The notes under the pieces are model-generated. The model was not told the origin of the DNA and did no database searches. It saw only the letters and a list, made by a program, of their open reading frames with translations. A program made the position numbers and the translations under genes. 20,351 nucleotides of DNA from Oscillospiraceae bacterium (GTDB lineage: Bacteria; Bacillota; Clostridia; Saccharofermentanales; Saccharofermentanaceae), in the NCBI GenBank assembly GCA_902803695.1, contig CADCQX010000014.1:1-20351 (forward strand), given 5' to 3'. The stretch's first letter is position 1; each line of letters opens with the position of its first letter. Shown here piece by piece: positions 1 through 8,558 of this stretch.

Positions 1-1
1 C

Positions 2-466
2 AGCGATGACGGCGAGCCTTCCGGAACCGCAGGTCTTCCCGTTATGTCGGTACTCACCAAGAATGACATCGCCGACTGCGTCATAGTCGTAACAAGATAC
101 TTCGGAGGCATCCTTCTGGGGAAGGGCGGACTGGTCCGCGCCTATACCAAGGCAGCTGCTTTGGCGCTTAAGGAAGCAGGACCGAAGATAATGGAGATGT
201 GCTCGGTATTTAATATGCACGTTGATTATTCGATGTACGATAAGATCGTTTTCGAGATGAAGGCAAAGGGTTATCACATATCGAACACTGAGTATGGCGA
301 GGACATCAGCATCGACGTCCGGATCCCGGTGGACAGGGAAGAGGAATTCAGGGCTTTTGTGATCGATGTGTCATCGGGCTCGTTGACCCCTGTCAAGACA
401 GGCGAGATCGAGGCTGAGACGGAAGATGTCGAGGTAACATATGACGAGGGCGAAGAAGAGGATTAG
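2..466 (+). CDS. yigZ: YigZ/IMPACT family protein (UPF0029), 5' truncated by the window edge
   Basis: The open frame enters from the left edge in the frame beginning at base 2, so the true start is outside the window. About 154 residues are visible; family members are roughly 200-215 residues, so about a quarter is missing. The first residues read SDDGEPSGTAG, the hallmark of the N-terminal UPF0029 domain, followed by VVVTRYFGG-like and LGKGGLVRAY segments. The last 80 or so residues match the ferredoxin-like C-terminal DUF1949 domain. The family is related to eukaryotic IMPACT, a regulator of Gcn2, but its bacterial role is not settled; binding of nucleic acid or ribosomes has been suggested. 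The very acidic C-terminal tail (EGEEED) is a local feature. An ATG at base 44 lies inside the conserved motif and cannot be the start. Confidence 0.93.
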   Translation, partial: SDDGEPSGTAGLPVMSVLTKNDIADCVIVVTRYFGGILLGKGGLVRAYTKAAALALKEAGPKIMEMCSVFNMHVDYSMYDKIVFEMKAKGYHISNTEYGEDISIDVRIPVDREEEFRAFVIDVSSGSLTPVKTGEIEAETEDVEVTYDEGEEED

Positions 467-543
467 TTCTCTAGAATTTGCCTAGATTCTCCGGGAATAA
501 CTGGAGTATAACTTATTTGAAAAGAACACGGAGGTTTAAAGCC

Positions 544-1863
544 ATGGCAGAAGATAATGAGAATATGGAAAAGGAAGTCGTTAACGATATTCAGGAAGAA
601 ATAATCCCTGAGACTTCCGATGTCATGGAACAGATAAATGAAGAGACCTCCGGCGCGGATGTCCCTGAAAAGGAAGAGCCGCAAAGGCAGATCGTATATA
701 TTCAGCCTGAGAAAAAGAGCAAGGCACCGCTGATCATCATGTCGGTACTTTTTGCACTGGCTATGATCTTTATCGCTTTCCAGTCGGTATTTATCTTCCT
801 TCTGACCAGCGGCAGGCTGGAGAAATCTTCACAGGCTTTCGATCATTATATCGAGAGTGCGGGACTTAAATCTGAGAAGAAGGAAGTATCGGCACTGGCT
901 GACCCTAACTTCTCCCTTGAAGAGGCAGCTTCAGTCCACGATCCGAACAAGAAGACATTGAGTACTGTAGAGATCTACGACAAAGTTTCTCCTGCAACGG
1001 TTGCGATCTATCTTGTGGATCAGGCATCCGAGAGCGTATCTGCAGGTTCCGGATTTATCATCTCGGAAGACGGATATATCGTTACTAATGCCCACGTTAT
1101 AGAGAATGCTTCCGACAAGACCGAACTCAAGGTCTATATCGGAGGACAGGAAGAAGCTTATGAGGCGGGAATAGTCGGAACTGATATCCAGACAGATATC
1201 GCAGTAATCAAGATCAGCAGCGACGATCCGCTTCCTACAGTTACACTTGGTGATTCCGACGTGCTCCAGAACGGTGAACTGGCGATCGCCATCGGAAACC
1301 CTCTCGGAACTTTGCAGGGAACGATTACCGTAGGCGTCATTTCCGGAATGGAGAGACCGATGAACACCAAGGGCTATTCCATGAAGCTCATCCAGACGGA
1401 TGCATCCGTCAACGAAGGTAACAGCGGCGGACCTCTGGTCAATTCCTTCGGTGAGGTAATAGGTGTCGTCAATGCCAAGATCGGTACGGCTGAGGGTCTG
1501 GGATTTGCTATCCCGATCTCATCCATCAAGAGCAATATCGAATCCATCATCGTAAACGGTAAGGTCATCAACAGACCGTATCTCGGAACCACGGTCAAGT
1601 TCGTGGCAGCCAATGACTATTTCGGTGCTGATGACGGCGTATACGTAGCCGAACTCGTTAAGGACGGCCCGGGCGACAAGGCAGGATTTAAGATCGGCGA
1701 CAGGATCCTTACCATGGATGGGGTTGAAATAAAAGAATCAGATGATATTATTGGAGTACGTGACTCTCACAATGTCGGTGATGAAGTTGAAGTAGTCGTC
1801 GATCGTGACGGTGAGAAAGTTACGTTGACACTTGAGATCGGAGACAGCGCTGACTACGAATAA
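544..1863 (+). CDS. htrA: HtrA/DegP-type trypsin-like serine protease, membrane anchored, one PDZ domain
   Basis: 439 residues. A TTG-initiated extension back to 478 is open, but ATG 544 is preferred because GGAGG at 530-534 sits nine bases upstream. Layout: acidic cytoplasmic N-terminus (1-60), one transmembrane helix (about 62-88), linker, S1C protease domain (about 140-340) and a C-terminal PDZ domain (about 345-435). The catalytic triad is visible: H184 in TNAHVIE, D218 in QTDIAVIKI and S294 in GNSGGP. The family degrades or refolds misfolded exported proteins at the outer face of the membrane; the type II topology with a single PDZ matches Gram-positive HtrA/YkdA-like proteins. A TATAAC at 507-512 could be a -10 box, but I see no matching -35. 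The next gene starts two bases after the stop, so the two are probably cotranscribed and translationally coupled. Confidence 0.95.
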   Translation: MAEDNENMEKEVVNDIQEEIIPETSDVMEQINEETSGADVPEKEEPQRQIVYIQPEKKSKAPLIIMSVLFALAMIFIAFQSVFIFLLTSGRLEKSSQAFDHYIESAGLKSEKKEVSALADPNFSLEEAASVHDPNKKTLSTVEIYDKVSPATVAIYLVDQASESVSAGSGFIISEDGYIVTNAHVIENASDKTELKVYIGGQEEAYEAGIVGTDIQTDIAVIKISSDDPLPTVTLGDSDVLQNGELAIAIGNPLGTLQGTITVGVISGMERPMNTKGYSMKLIQTDASVNEGNSGGPLVNSFGEVIGVVNAKIGTAEGLGFAIPISSIKSNIESIIVNGKVINRPYLGTTVKFVAANDYFGADDGVYVAELVKDGPGDKAGFKIGDRILTMDGVEIKESDDIIGVRDSHNVGDEVEVVVDRDGEKVTLTLEIGDSADYE

Positions 1864-1865
1864 CT

Positions 1866-2060
1866 ATGGCTAATGTTGATAAGAAGAAAAAAAGAATAAT
1901 AAGGATAGTTGCTCTGATAATCGTAGCAGTAATGCTGTTATCGGTATTCTCAGGTATATTCCTGATATTCATGAACGAATACAGGACCAAGCAGAATGAA
2001 GAAGCTATGAGAAAAGCTATCGAAGAACTTCAGGCAGCTAACGCAGACGACGAAGAATAA
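1866..2060 (+). CDS. small single-helix membrane protein of unknown function
   Basis: 64 residues, starting at an ATG two bases after the HtrA stop codon, with no separate strong ribosome binding site; this suggests translation coupled to htrA. The N-terminus is highly basic (KKKKR at 6-10), followed by one hydrophobic helix (about 12-36) and a charged tail (about 38-64) rich in Glu, Ala and Gln that could form a short coiled coil. The basic end predicts an inside-N orientation. I do not recognise a family. It resembles short membrane proteins of the DivIC/FtsL size class but lacks anything diagnostic. The tight linkage to a membrane protease makes it a possible accessory or substrate; that is inference. 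The good hairpin terminator shortly after the stop supports it as the last gene of the unit. Confidence 0.7.
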   Translation: MANVDKKKKRIIRIVALIIVAVMLLSVFSGIFLIFMNEYRTKQNEEAMRKAIEELQAANADDEE

Positions 2061-2076
2061 CAGAAACAAAACAAGG

Positions 2077-2122
2077 GGATGTCTCAAAAGTGAACCAATT
2101 CACATGGAGGCATTCTTTTTTT
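2077..2122. terminator. hairpin terminator shared by converging genes
   Basis: The arms GGATGTCTC (2077-2085) and GAGGCATTC (2107-2115) pair over nine bases with G-U wobbles. An inner stem GTGAA/TTCAC (2090-2094 / 2099-2103) has a CCAA loop. Seven T residues follow at 2116-2122, making a good Rho-independent terminator for the rightward htrA unit. Read on the other strand, the same hairpin is followed by a T-rich stretch (CCCCTTGTTTTGTTT), so it may also end the leftward operon, whose last stop codon abuts it at 2121-2123. Confidence 0.8.
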
Positions 2123-2756
2123 ATAAGCTGAATTCGAATGTCTGATCGCAGGGCTCGCCGTTGTAGCTTAGTATATTTGCGCGAAACTTATCTTCAGATA
2201 TCTTGTCGAATCTTATATGGAAGATCTTTGCCTGCTCGATGAACGGGGTGGATCTTAAGGTGTCAAGGCCCCTGTTTTCGATAATGCAAAGAAGCGATTG
2301 AACAAGGATCATGTGAGTTACCAGGAGCAAAGGTCCTTCCTCGTTTACGAGGATCTTCTTAAGGAGACGGCGGACACGGTCCACTACCTGGGCGTAGGAT
2401 TCGCCGTTTCCTATGGGAACGAACTTATGCGGTTCGAACCTGAAGTAACCGTAGTTCTCCGGATACATCACTTCGGCTTCGGATCTTAAGACGCCCTCGA
2501 GGTCTCCCAGGTCCATCTCGGAAAGGAGAGGTTCGATCGTTGTGGGGAACTTGCCGCCGGTCGCGAGGTAGGAAGTCTGCAGTGCGCGGGGCATCGGACT
2601 TACCAGGATTTTACGGATCGGAAGTTCCGATATTACGGGACAAAGAGCAGCGGCTCCTTCTATTCCGTCCGGTGTCAGGGGAGAGTTCAAACGTCCCTGC
2701 ATTCTGATCTCGGTGTTCCACACGGTCCTGCCGTGTCTGATTATATATACGTCCAT
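2121..2756 (-). CDS. histidine phosphatase family protein (phosphoglycerate mutase-like)
   Basis: 211 residues. The N-terminus carries the family signature RHG (R7-H8-G9), with H8 the phospho-accepting histidine. The other catalytic positions are also visible: R57 in SPMPRALQT, the acid E80 in SEMDLGDLEG and the second histidine H148 in LLVTHM. Length and motif spacing fit the small cofactor-independent branch (GpmB/CobC/PhoE-like). Members hydrolyse varied phosphomonoesters, and the substrate cannot be told from sequence. Its ATG overlaps the stop of the preceding foldase gene by one base (TAATG), so it is translationally coupled as the last gene of a three-gene operon with a lipid kinase and a foldase. 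A role in envelope or lipid phosphate metabolism is possible but unproven. Confidence 0.92.
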   Translation of the reverse strand: MDVYIIRHGRTVWNTEIRMQGRLNSPLTPDGIEGAAALCPVISELPIRKILVSPMPRALQTSYLATGGKFPTTIEPLLSEMDLGDLEGVLRSEAEVMYPENYGYFRFEPHKFVPIGNGESYAQVVDRVRRLLKKILVNEEGPLLLVTHMILVQSLLCIIENRGLDTLRSTPFIEQAKIFHIRFDKISEDKFRANILSYNGEPCDQTFEFSL

Positions 2757-4726
2757 TAAGGCACATCCACGATCTGGCTTACACCCGACGACTTGAATTC
2801 GTAGGAATACTCGGTGAGCATCTCGTTGAGGAAGGCCTGATATTTGTTCATTCTTATGAAACTGTTTACTCTGTCATACCACTCCGGCTTCTCAGACTCG
2901 GAACTGAAGTAGATGATGTAGAAACCGTTCTCGGATTCGATGATCTCCTTGTCGCCGGCCTTGCGCTCAGGTGCGAAAATCCACTTGTCGAGAGTATCCT
3001 CGAACTTGCCCGGATAAGTATCGCTGCTTGCCGTGATGGACAGGGTGTCATTAAGAACTTCGTCGGTATAGAGATTCTCGACAGACATTGCCGTCGTATC
3101 ATCCTTGATGTACTCGTAGATGTCCTGCGCCAGGATCTGCGCGTCACCCATGGAGACCTTGCCTTCGCCGTTCTCGTCGCCCGGATTCGTAACGACCTCG
3201 AAGATCCTTACGCTTCTAAGCGGTGTGGACTGCGGTTCTCTCTTAACGAAGCAGAGAACGATAGGGAAGCCGTCTTCGTCAGTGAAGATGGTCGTATCGC
3301 CCGGAGTTCTCTCGAGATCGAAGAGCCATGTCCTGAACTCCGCATGCTCGATATCCTTATAACGGCTGTCGGCGATGAGGAGGGAATCAGGCTCAGCGAG
3401 CTTCTCCTGCATGTCACCGGTAAAGTACTCGTAGGCAGCTTCCTCGAACTTGTCAGGGTCGTGGCCCATAGCCTCGATGATCTCGTTGGCGTGAAGCATA
3501 GCCGTATCGATGAATGCCTGATCACGCTGGTCGTATGTCATTCTGAAGATCTTGTAGCTTACGAGGTCATATGCGTTTCTGTTAGCTTCGTATGCTTCCT
3601 TAGCCTCGGCTTCAGTAGCCTGGAGCTCCACGAGCTTGGCATCGGATGCGTAGTCCTCGGTAAAGTACTTCTTGGCGAGAGTGTCACGGACGCATGATTC
3701 CGTTACCTGTGTTCCGAAAACACCCTGGATATATGTGTTGAGCGGCACGCCCAGTTCGCTTGCCTTGGTCTTCAGCCAGTCAACATAGGCATTTGCCATC
3801 TGATAGTGCTTTTCTTCGATATCATAGCCGTGGCTTGTCGCATCGTCATACAGAAGCTGCATGATCTGAAGCTCCTTGGCTGTCTGATCCAGGAAGTATT
3901 CCCTGTTGCTCTTGAAGTTCGGGTCAACAGACGGACCCTCGAGCATTTCCTTTGTATCCTTATCGAAAACATCCACACCGTTTTCGATGAGTACATAGTG
4001 ATACATGAAACTGAACTCATCAGAAGGGATGCTCGTGTTATTGATGGACAGCGGGCTCTTGAACTTCTCCTTGAGGCCTGCCTCGGTGAAGATCAGAAAA
4101 CCTACGATGGCGATCACCGCAATAAGTGCGATGACCACATAAACCAATGCTCTCCTGGAAGCCTTTGCAGGTATAGCGTCTCCCGACTTATCAAGTTCGA
4201 GCTTGATCGGTTCTACAGGGTTTTCCTTGAAATCTTCAGTTGTCTTCTTCTCGGCTTTACGTGAAGCGACCTCGCCGCTTTCAGAGTTGGTGAGAAGATC
4301 AGGATCGATATCATCGACTGCAGAATAGATGACAGCCTTTTCCTCCGGAGCTTCGATAAGTTCCGTCTCTTCCTCGATAGGCTCGGCATCTTCCTGCACT
4401 TCGTCTGCCGTTTCCTGAACAGGTTCTTCCTCAGGCTCTTCAACGACTTCGAATGAAGGCTCAGCCTCAGGTGCCGCCGGTACTTCCGCCGGATAATCAT
4501 ATGTCGGCTCAGGGATATCCTCGAAGTTTCCTTCTACAGGTTCCTCAACGGTAGAAGCCGGCTCCTCATAAACTTCAGGAACAGCGGCAACAGGTTCTTC
4601 CGCTATCTCCGGAACGGCTGCTTCAGGCTGTGCTTCGTTTGACTCCGCAGCTTTCATAAGCTCGGAAGCATCGATACTCGGCTCCCTGGTAGTGTTGTTA
4701 TTTTTCTTGTTCTTCTTTCCGAACAT
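2756..4726 (-). CDS. membrane-anchored PpiC/SurA-like foldase (peptidyl-prolyl isomerase family)
   Basis: 656 residues. The start ATG overlaps the stop of the upstream lipid kinase (TAATG), with GAGGAGG about 11 bases upstream inside that gene. Residues 1-190 are a cytoplasmic low-complexity region rich in Glu, Pro and Ala (repeated EEP units, about 35-130). A transmembrane helix spans about 194-214. The extracytoplasmic part has a SurA/PrsA-like N-terminal helical region (about 225-385) followed by two segments that look like degenerate parvulin domains (about 385-500 and 505-610). The second contains AGDKEIIESENGFYIIYF, close to the rotamase ending GDxSxPVxTxxGYHII. The family helps exported proteins fold. 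Whether isomerase activity survives is unclear because the N-terminal parts of both parvulin-like units are poorly conserved. The long acidic cytoplasmic extension is unusual for a foldase. Confidence 0.78.
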   Translation of the reverse strand: MFGKKNKKNNNTTREPSIDASELMKAAESNEAQPEAAVPEIAEEPVAAVPEVYEEPASTVEEPVEGNFEDIPEPTYDYPAEVPAAPEAEPSFEVVEEPEEEPVQETADEVQEDAEPIEEETELIEAPEEKAVIYSAVDDIDPDLLTNSESGEVASRKAEKKTTEDFKENPVEPIKLELDKSGDAIPAKASRRALVYVVIALIAVIAIVGFLIFTEAGLKEKFKSPLSINNTSIPSDEFSFMYHYVLIENGVDVFDKDTKEMLEGPSVDPNFKSNREYFLDQTAKELQIMQLLYDDATSHGYDIEEKHYQMANAYVDWLKTKASELGVPLNTYIQGVFGTQVTESCVRDTLAKKYFTEDYASDAKLVELQATEAEAKEAYEANRNAYDLVSYKIFRMTYDQRDQAFIDTAMLHANEIIEAMGHDPDKFEEAAYEYFTGDMQEKLAEPDSLLIADSRYKDIEHAEFRTWLFDLERTPGDTTIFTDEDGFPIVLCFVKREPQSTPLRSVRIFEVVTNPGDENGEGKVSMGDAQILAQDIYEYIKDDTTAMSVENLYTDEVLNDTLSITASSDTYPGKFEDTLDKWIFAPERKAGDKEIIESENGFYIIYFSSESEKPEWYDRVNSFIRMNKYQAFLNEMLTEYSYEFKSSGVSQIVDVP

Positions 4727-5643
4727 TACAATAATGCCTCCTCACTTGGGATCACCAGATTAATGGCGTCTCTTATGCATTCGATGGTCGCAGGAAGTTT
4801 CGGACCTTCCTCGCCGTCGATATCCAAAGTGACTTTTTGGTTATTGGTAGCGCTCATCTCGAGCTTATTTGTCTGGAAGTAAAGGACTTTGTCGCTTTCC
4901 AGGTGTTCACCGATAGCGATCTTGTTAAGAAGCGGGATCGCATCCATGTAACTTACCTTGGAGATCACGAGAACGTCCAGAAGTCCGTCATGAAGATCGG
5001 CGTCCAGCATCAGGTTCTTGAAGCCGCCGACACTTCTCGTATTTGAGATGAGGAACATCGTGGCATTGATGTCATACTCATCTTTGTCAGTCTTGAGCTT
5101 AAGAGGGATCGTCTTGGTTATGGAGTTGATCTCCTTAAGTCCCTCGATCCAGTATGCCACAGGTCCCAGATTTGTCTTGAGATCTGACGGGACCCTGTAA
5201 GCGACGGAACTTAAAAGTCCGCCTGCGAGTACGTTGAGAAAATATCTGTCGTTGACCTTTCCGCAGTCAACCTTTACAGTCTTGTGTGACATGAGCATCC
5301 TCGCGAAGTCGGAAGGCTCCGACGGAAGTTTCATGAATGAAGCGAAATCATTAACGGTTCCGGAAGTATAGATAGCGAGAGGAAGATTTATGCCGCCCTT
5401 GAGCATTCCCGTTACGACCTCGTTGACGGTTCCGTCGCCGCCGACGGCCATTACGACGTCATATTCCTCCTGCCTTATGTTCATTGCAAATCGGGTAGCG
5501 TCCAAATGGCCCGCCGTATAAGAGATATCAGCTCTTTCGATGGCCTTTTGGGATGAAAGATAAGCAATGGTATCCTCGACATTAGCCCTTGCGCGCTCTC
5601 TGCCTGAGGAAGGATTCATAATTATCTTGATTCTTAGACCCAT
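4726..5643 (-). CDS. diacylglycerol kinase-family lipid kinase (YegS/DgkB/BmrU-like)
   Basis: 305 residues, ATG at 5643 with AAGGTGA just upstream. It has the DAGK catalytic domain: NPSSG at 10-14, the nucleotide-binding GGDGT at 68-72 and SGTVNDF at 94-100. The C-terminal beta-sandwich domain carries DADLHDGLLDV (about 214-224) and LDIDGEEG (about 273-280), both typical of this superfamily. Members phosphorylate diacylglycerol or other lipids at the inner face of the membrane, recycling diacylglycerol produced by lipoteichoic-acid synthesis in Gram-positives. The exact substrate cannot be assigned. It is the first gene of a leftward operon, with a one-base overlap to the foldase gene. The upstream space is shared with the divergent YfhO-like gene. 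Confidence 0.93.
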   Translation of the reverse strand: MGLRIKIIMNPSSGRERARANVEDTIAYLSSQKAIERADISYTAGHLDATRFAMNIRQEEYDVVMAVGGDGTVNEVVTGMLKGGINLPLAIYTSGTVNDFASFMKLPSEPSDFARMLMSHKTVKVDCGKVNDRYFLNVLAGGLLSSVAYRVPSDLKTNLGPVAYWIEGLKEINSITKTIPLKLKTDKDEYDINATMFLISNTRSVGGFKNLMLDADLHDGLLDVLVISKVSYMDAIPLLNKIAIGEHLESDKVLYFQTNKLEMSATNNQKVTLDIDGEEGPKLPATIECIRDAINLVIPSEEALL

Positions 5644-5754
5644 ACATCACCTTTTCGAAAACCAATAATAGTAATTCCATAATACTTTACCATAATAAGC
5701 ATCATAATATATTACATATAAAACGCAGAAATAAGGCATTTTGAATACAAAATA

Positions 5755-5763
5755 TGTTATGAT
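5755..5763 (+). promoter_or_regulatory. possible extended -10 promoter for the YfhO-like gene
   Basis: TGTTATGAT reads as an extended -10 (TGn plus TATGAT, one mismatch to TATAAT). No clear -35 is seen upstream. Initiation about seven bases downstream, near 5770, would give a short leader to the ATG at 5805. The 160-bp divergent spacer is very AT-rich; I could not place a convincing leftward promoter in it for the lipid kinase. Confidence 0.3.
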
Positions 5764-5804
5764 AATCACGTTTGATATTTTTGGAATGCGAGGATATGAG
5801 AACG

Positions 5805-8558
5805 ATGCAGGAAGCATACAGAGCTATAATCTGTCGGAGAAAGAAAGCCAACCGTGATTGGCTGATGAATCTTTTGACATTTATCTTCCCGTTTCTTGCG
5901 GTACTGGTGGCCTTCGCCATTCAGAAAGTCCATCCTTTCGGCGATCGCGTCATGCTCACGGTCGACTCATATCACCAGTATGTTCCGTTTCTGATCGAAT
6001 TCCGTAACAAGGTCCTCGAGGGCAGGAGCCTGTTCTACACCTGGAACAACGGACTCGGCATGGAGTACTACGCGGTCTTCGCCAACTACTGCTCTAGCCC
6101 CCTTAACATATTCTGTCTGTTCTTTACTGCCAAGACCATGCCGGTCTTCGCAGCTTTTGTAACAGCTTTCCGTGCAGGCCTTGCGAGCCTTTTCATGAGC
6201 TGGTTCCTCACCGGCGAAGACGAAGGCAGAAGGGACTACATAACGACAGCCTTTGCTTGTGCTTACGCACTCTGCGGCTGGTTCTGCTGTGATTTCTGGA
6301 ATATCATGTGGTGCGACGCACTCGTTCTCCTTCCTCTGATCGCGCTCGGTCTTCGTAAACTCTTCACCGAAGGAAAGTACGGCCTTTACTGCCTGTCCCT
6401 CGGCATCGCCATCATAAGCAACTACTACACGGGCTATTTCCTTTGCCTGTTCCTGATCCTCTTTGCGCCTGTTTACTGCATCTGTCTTTTCCAGACCAAG
6501 AAGGAAGAGACCGTCGAGGGTCGTCTTAACTTCAAGAACATCGTCATCTCCATCGGAAGATTTGCTCTCGGAAGCCTTGTGGCAGGCGGACTTTCGGCCA
6601 TCGTAACGATCCCGACCTACAAGATCCTCCAGTCTTCTTCCGCAGTCGGAACCGAATTCCCGAAGGATTACACCCTGAGCGGAAACTTCTTCGACTTCCT
6701 CGGAAGGTTCTTCGTTGCAGCCAATCCTAACATCAGAGACGGCATGGCCAACGTATACTCGGGCATAATTCCGATCCTCATGGTCGTTCTTTTCTTTGCC
6801 GCCTCGAAAAAGACCGGCATCAAGCTCCGTCACAAGATCTGCTACGGAATCCTTCTTGCCGTTCTCTACTTAAGCTTTACCAACAGGACGCTGAACTTCA
6901 TCTGGCACGGTTTCCATTTCCCGAACCAGATCCCGTACAGACAGTCTTTTGTATTTTCCTTCCTCGTTGTATTCCTCGGCTTCAAGGCTATAAGAGTCCT
7001 TAAGAGCTTCAGCGCCGCACAGGTTTCCGCCGTGTTCATCGGCGCGGGCATATTTGTTGTCCTTTTCGAGAAATTCGGAGAAGGAAAAGAAGGATATATC
7101 CAGATACTTCTGTCATTTGCATTCATAATCATCGAGGGCGTATTCCTCAGATGCTGTGTCATGGACCAGAAGAAGCGATATCTGTTCTACGAGTCTTCCA
7201 TCGCGATACTCATGGCTTTGGAGATGATCGCGACCAGCATCATCTGCATAGCGACCGTTGCCAAGAACGAAGGATTCCCTTTGTACAGGACTTACGGCAT
7301 TAACTATGACAAGGTCAAGGATTACGCTACGGATGTTGAGACTGCGGACGGTCATAAGCTCTTCGAGAGATCGGAGGTCTATCCGAACAACTTCTGTAAT
7401 ATCCAGTCCATCTACGACGTAAGAGGACTTTCAACTTTCTCCTCGACCGTAAGACAGGATTTTGTTACTTATATCCGTAACTTCGGTTTCCACAATAACA
7501 GGATCAACAGCACGAGGAGCATGGGTGTTACCAGAGTAACGTCCACTTTGCTCGGCATCAGGAACTTTATTGCTGCCGATAAGACAGACAGTATCCCGGG
7601 CATTTTCGATCTGGAGTATGATGACGGATACATCAAGAGCTACGGCAATCCGGACGCTCTTTCCGTCGGCTACATTGTTTCCGAAGACCTTATCGACTAC
7701 GAGCCTGATGCGGATAACAAAGATCCGTTTGAGAAGACCAATCTCTGGGTCAACAGCATGGGCTTTGAAGAAAACGTCTACAGAAAGATCGATTCCTACG
7801 GCGAGGAGTTCGATAACATTAACCAGAGCATCAACAATTTCGGAGTAGACTCATACTCCGTCATAACTGCAGACAAACTCGCTACAATGACGATCGTCGT
7901 TGATGACGCCACTATCGGATCGGATGTCTATGTCTACCTTGATTGTTCAAAGGCAGGCAACTACATAATCAGGAACTGTGACAGCGAGGGTAACGAGGTA
8001 TCCCGTACATCGAGCATATCCTACAGGTATTATCAGATAATCCCTCTGGGCGTTTATGAAGGTACTCCGATCAAGTGCACGATCACGATCCCTAACGCAC
8101 CTGCAGGTGTCATCAAGGCATTCACATACGAACTCGACCGCGAAGCATATGATTCAATGGTTGAATTCCTGTCTGACGAGCAGTTCCTCGTCACAAAGTA
8201 CGACGACAAGTCCATCGAAGGTATGATCGATTCCGAGAATGGCGGACTTCTGTTCTTTACACTTCCGTATTCCGACAGTTTCGAGGCATATGTAGACGGT
8301 GAGCCTGTTGAGATCGTTCCTATCCAGAACGCAATGATGGCCGTTAAGGTCGGTCCGGGAGTGCACAAGGTAGGGCTTTATTACACCCTCTGGGGATTCG
8401 ACTACGGAATCGTCATTACCGTTGCATCTTTGGTACTTTTGGCATTCCTTACTTTCGGAAAGATAGTTACCGGTTACATTAAGGAAGAAAAAGCCTCAGA
8501 GAAGACATCTGAGACAGTTCCTTCGGAGGAAGAGGCAGCCGATGTTCCGCAAGCTTAA
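5805..8558 (+). CDS. YfhO family polytopic membrane protein (GT-C-like), first of two in tandem
   Basis: 917 residues from ATG 5805. The frame is open back to a TTG at 5772, and ATG 5796 is an alternative; GAGG at 5790-5793 suits 5805 better. Early motifs are typical of YfhO: DSYHQYVPFLIEFRNK, SLFYTWNNGLG and ANYCSSPLNIF (about 45-105). About a dozen hydrophobic helices fill roughly residues 20-480, followed by a large extracytoplasmic domain (about 490-850), a last membrane helix (about 865-890) and a Glu-rich cytoplasmic tail. YfhO proteins are thought to be GT-C-fold glycosyltransferases that use lipid-linked sugars to decorate cell-envelope polymers such as lipoteichoic acid. The DSYHQY aspartate near the N-terminus fits the catalytic acid of that fold. 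The next gene overlaps it by 17 bases. Family assignment is firm; the acceptor and sugar are unknown. Confidence 0.9.
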   Translation: MQEAYRAIICRRKKANRDWLMNLLTFIFPFLAVLVAFAIQKVHPFGDRVMLTVDSYHQYVPFLIEFRNKVLEGRSLFYTWNNGLGMEYYAVFANYCSSPLNIFCLFFTAKTMPVFAAFVTAFRAGLASLFMSWFLTGEDEGRRDYITTAFACAYALCGWFCCDFWNIMWCDALVLLPLIALGLRKLFTEGKYGLYCLSLGIAIISNYYTGYFLCLFLILFAPVYCICLFQTKKEETVEGRLNFKNIVISIGRFALGSLVAGGLSAIVTIPTYKILQSSSAVGTEFPKDYTLSGNFFDFLGRFFVAANPNIRDGMANVYSGIIPILMVVLFFAASKKTGIKLRHKICYGILLAVLYLSFTNRTLNFIWHGFHFPNQIPYRQSFVFSFLVVFLGFKAIRVLKSFSAAQVSAVFIGAGIFVVLFEKFGEGKEGYIQILLSFAFIIIEGVFLRCCVMDQKKRYLFYESSIAILMALEMIATSIICIATVAKNEGFPLYRTYGINYDKVKDYATDVETADGHKLFERSEVYPNNFCNIQSIYDVRGLSTFSSTVRQDFVTYIRNFGFHNNRINSTRSMGVTRVTSTLLGIRNFIAADKTDSIPGIFDLEYDDGYIKSYGNPDALSVGYIVSEDLIDYEPDADNKDPFEKTNLWVNSMGFEENVYRKIDSYGEEFDNINQSINNFGVDSYSVITADKLATMTIVVDDATIGSDVYVYLDCSKAGNYIIRNCDSEGNEVSRTSSISYRYYQIIPLGVYEGTPIKCTITIPNAPAGVIKAFTYELDREAYDSMVEFLSDEQFLVTKYDDKSIEGMIDSENGGLLFFTLPYSDSFEAYVDGEPVEIVPIQNAMMAVKVGPGVHKVGLYYTLWGFDYGIVITVASLVLLAFLTFGKIVTGYIKEEKASEKTSETVPSEEEAADVPQA

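Noticed and set aside
2076..2090. GGGATGTCTCAAAAG resembling an insertion sequence end
   Set aside because: No matching inverted end, target duplication or transposase is nearby; the sequence forms one arm of the terminator hairpin.
3806..4264. Plus-strand frame opposite the foldase gene
   Set aside because: No ribosome binding site or family motif; the foldase frame explains the region fully.
5967..6833. 288-residue open frame on the minus strand
   Set aside because: It lies wholly inside the well-supported first YfhO-like gene, has no family motifs, is very charged and arises from that gene's codon pattern.
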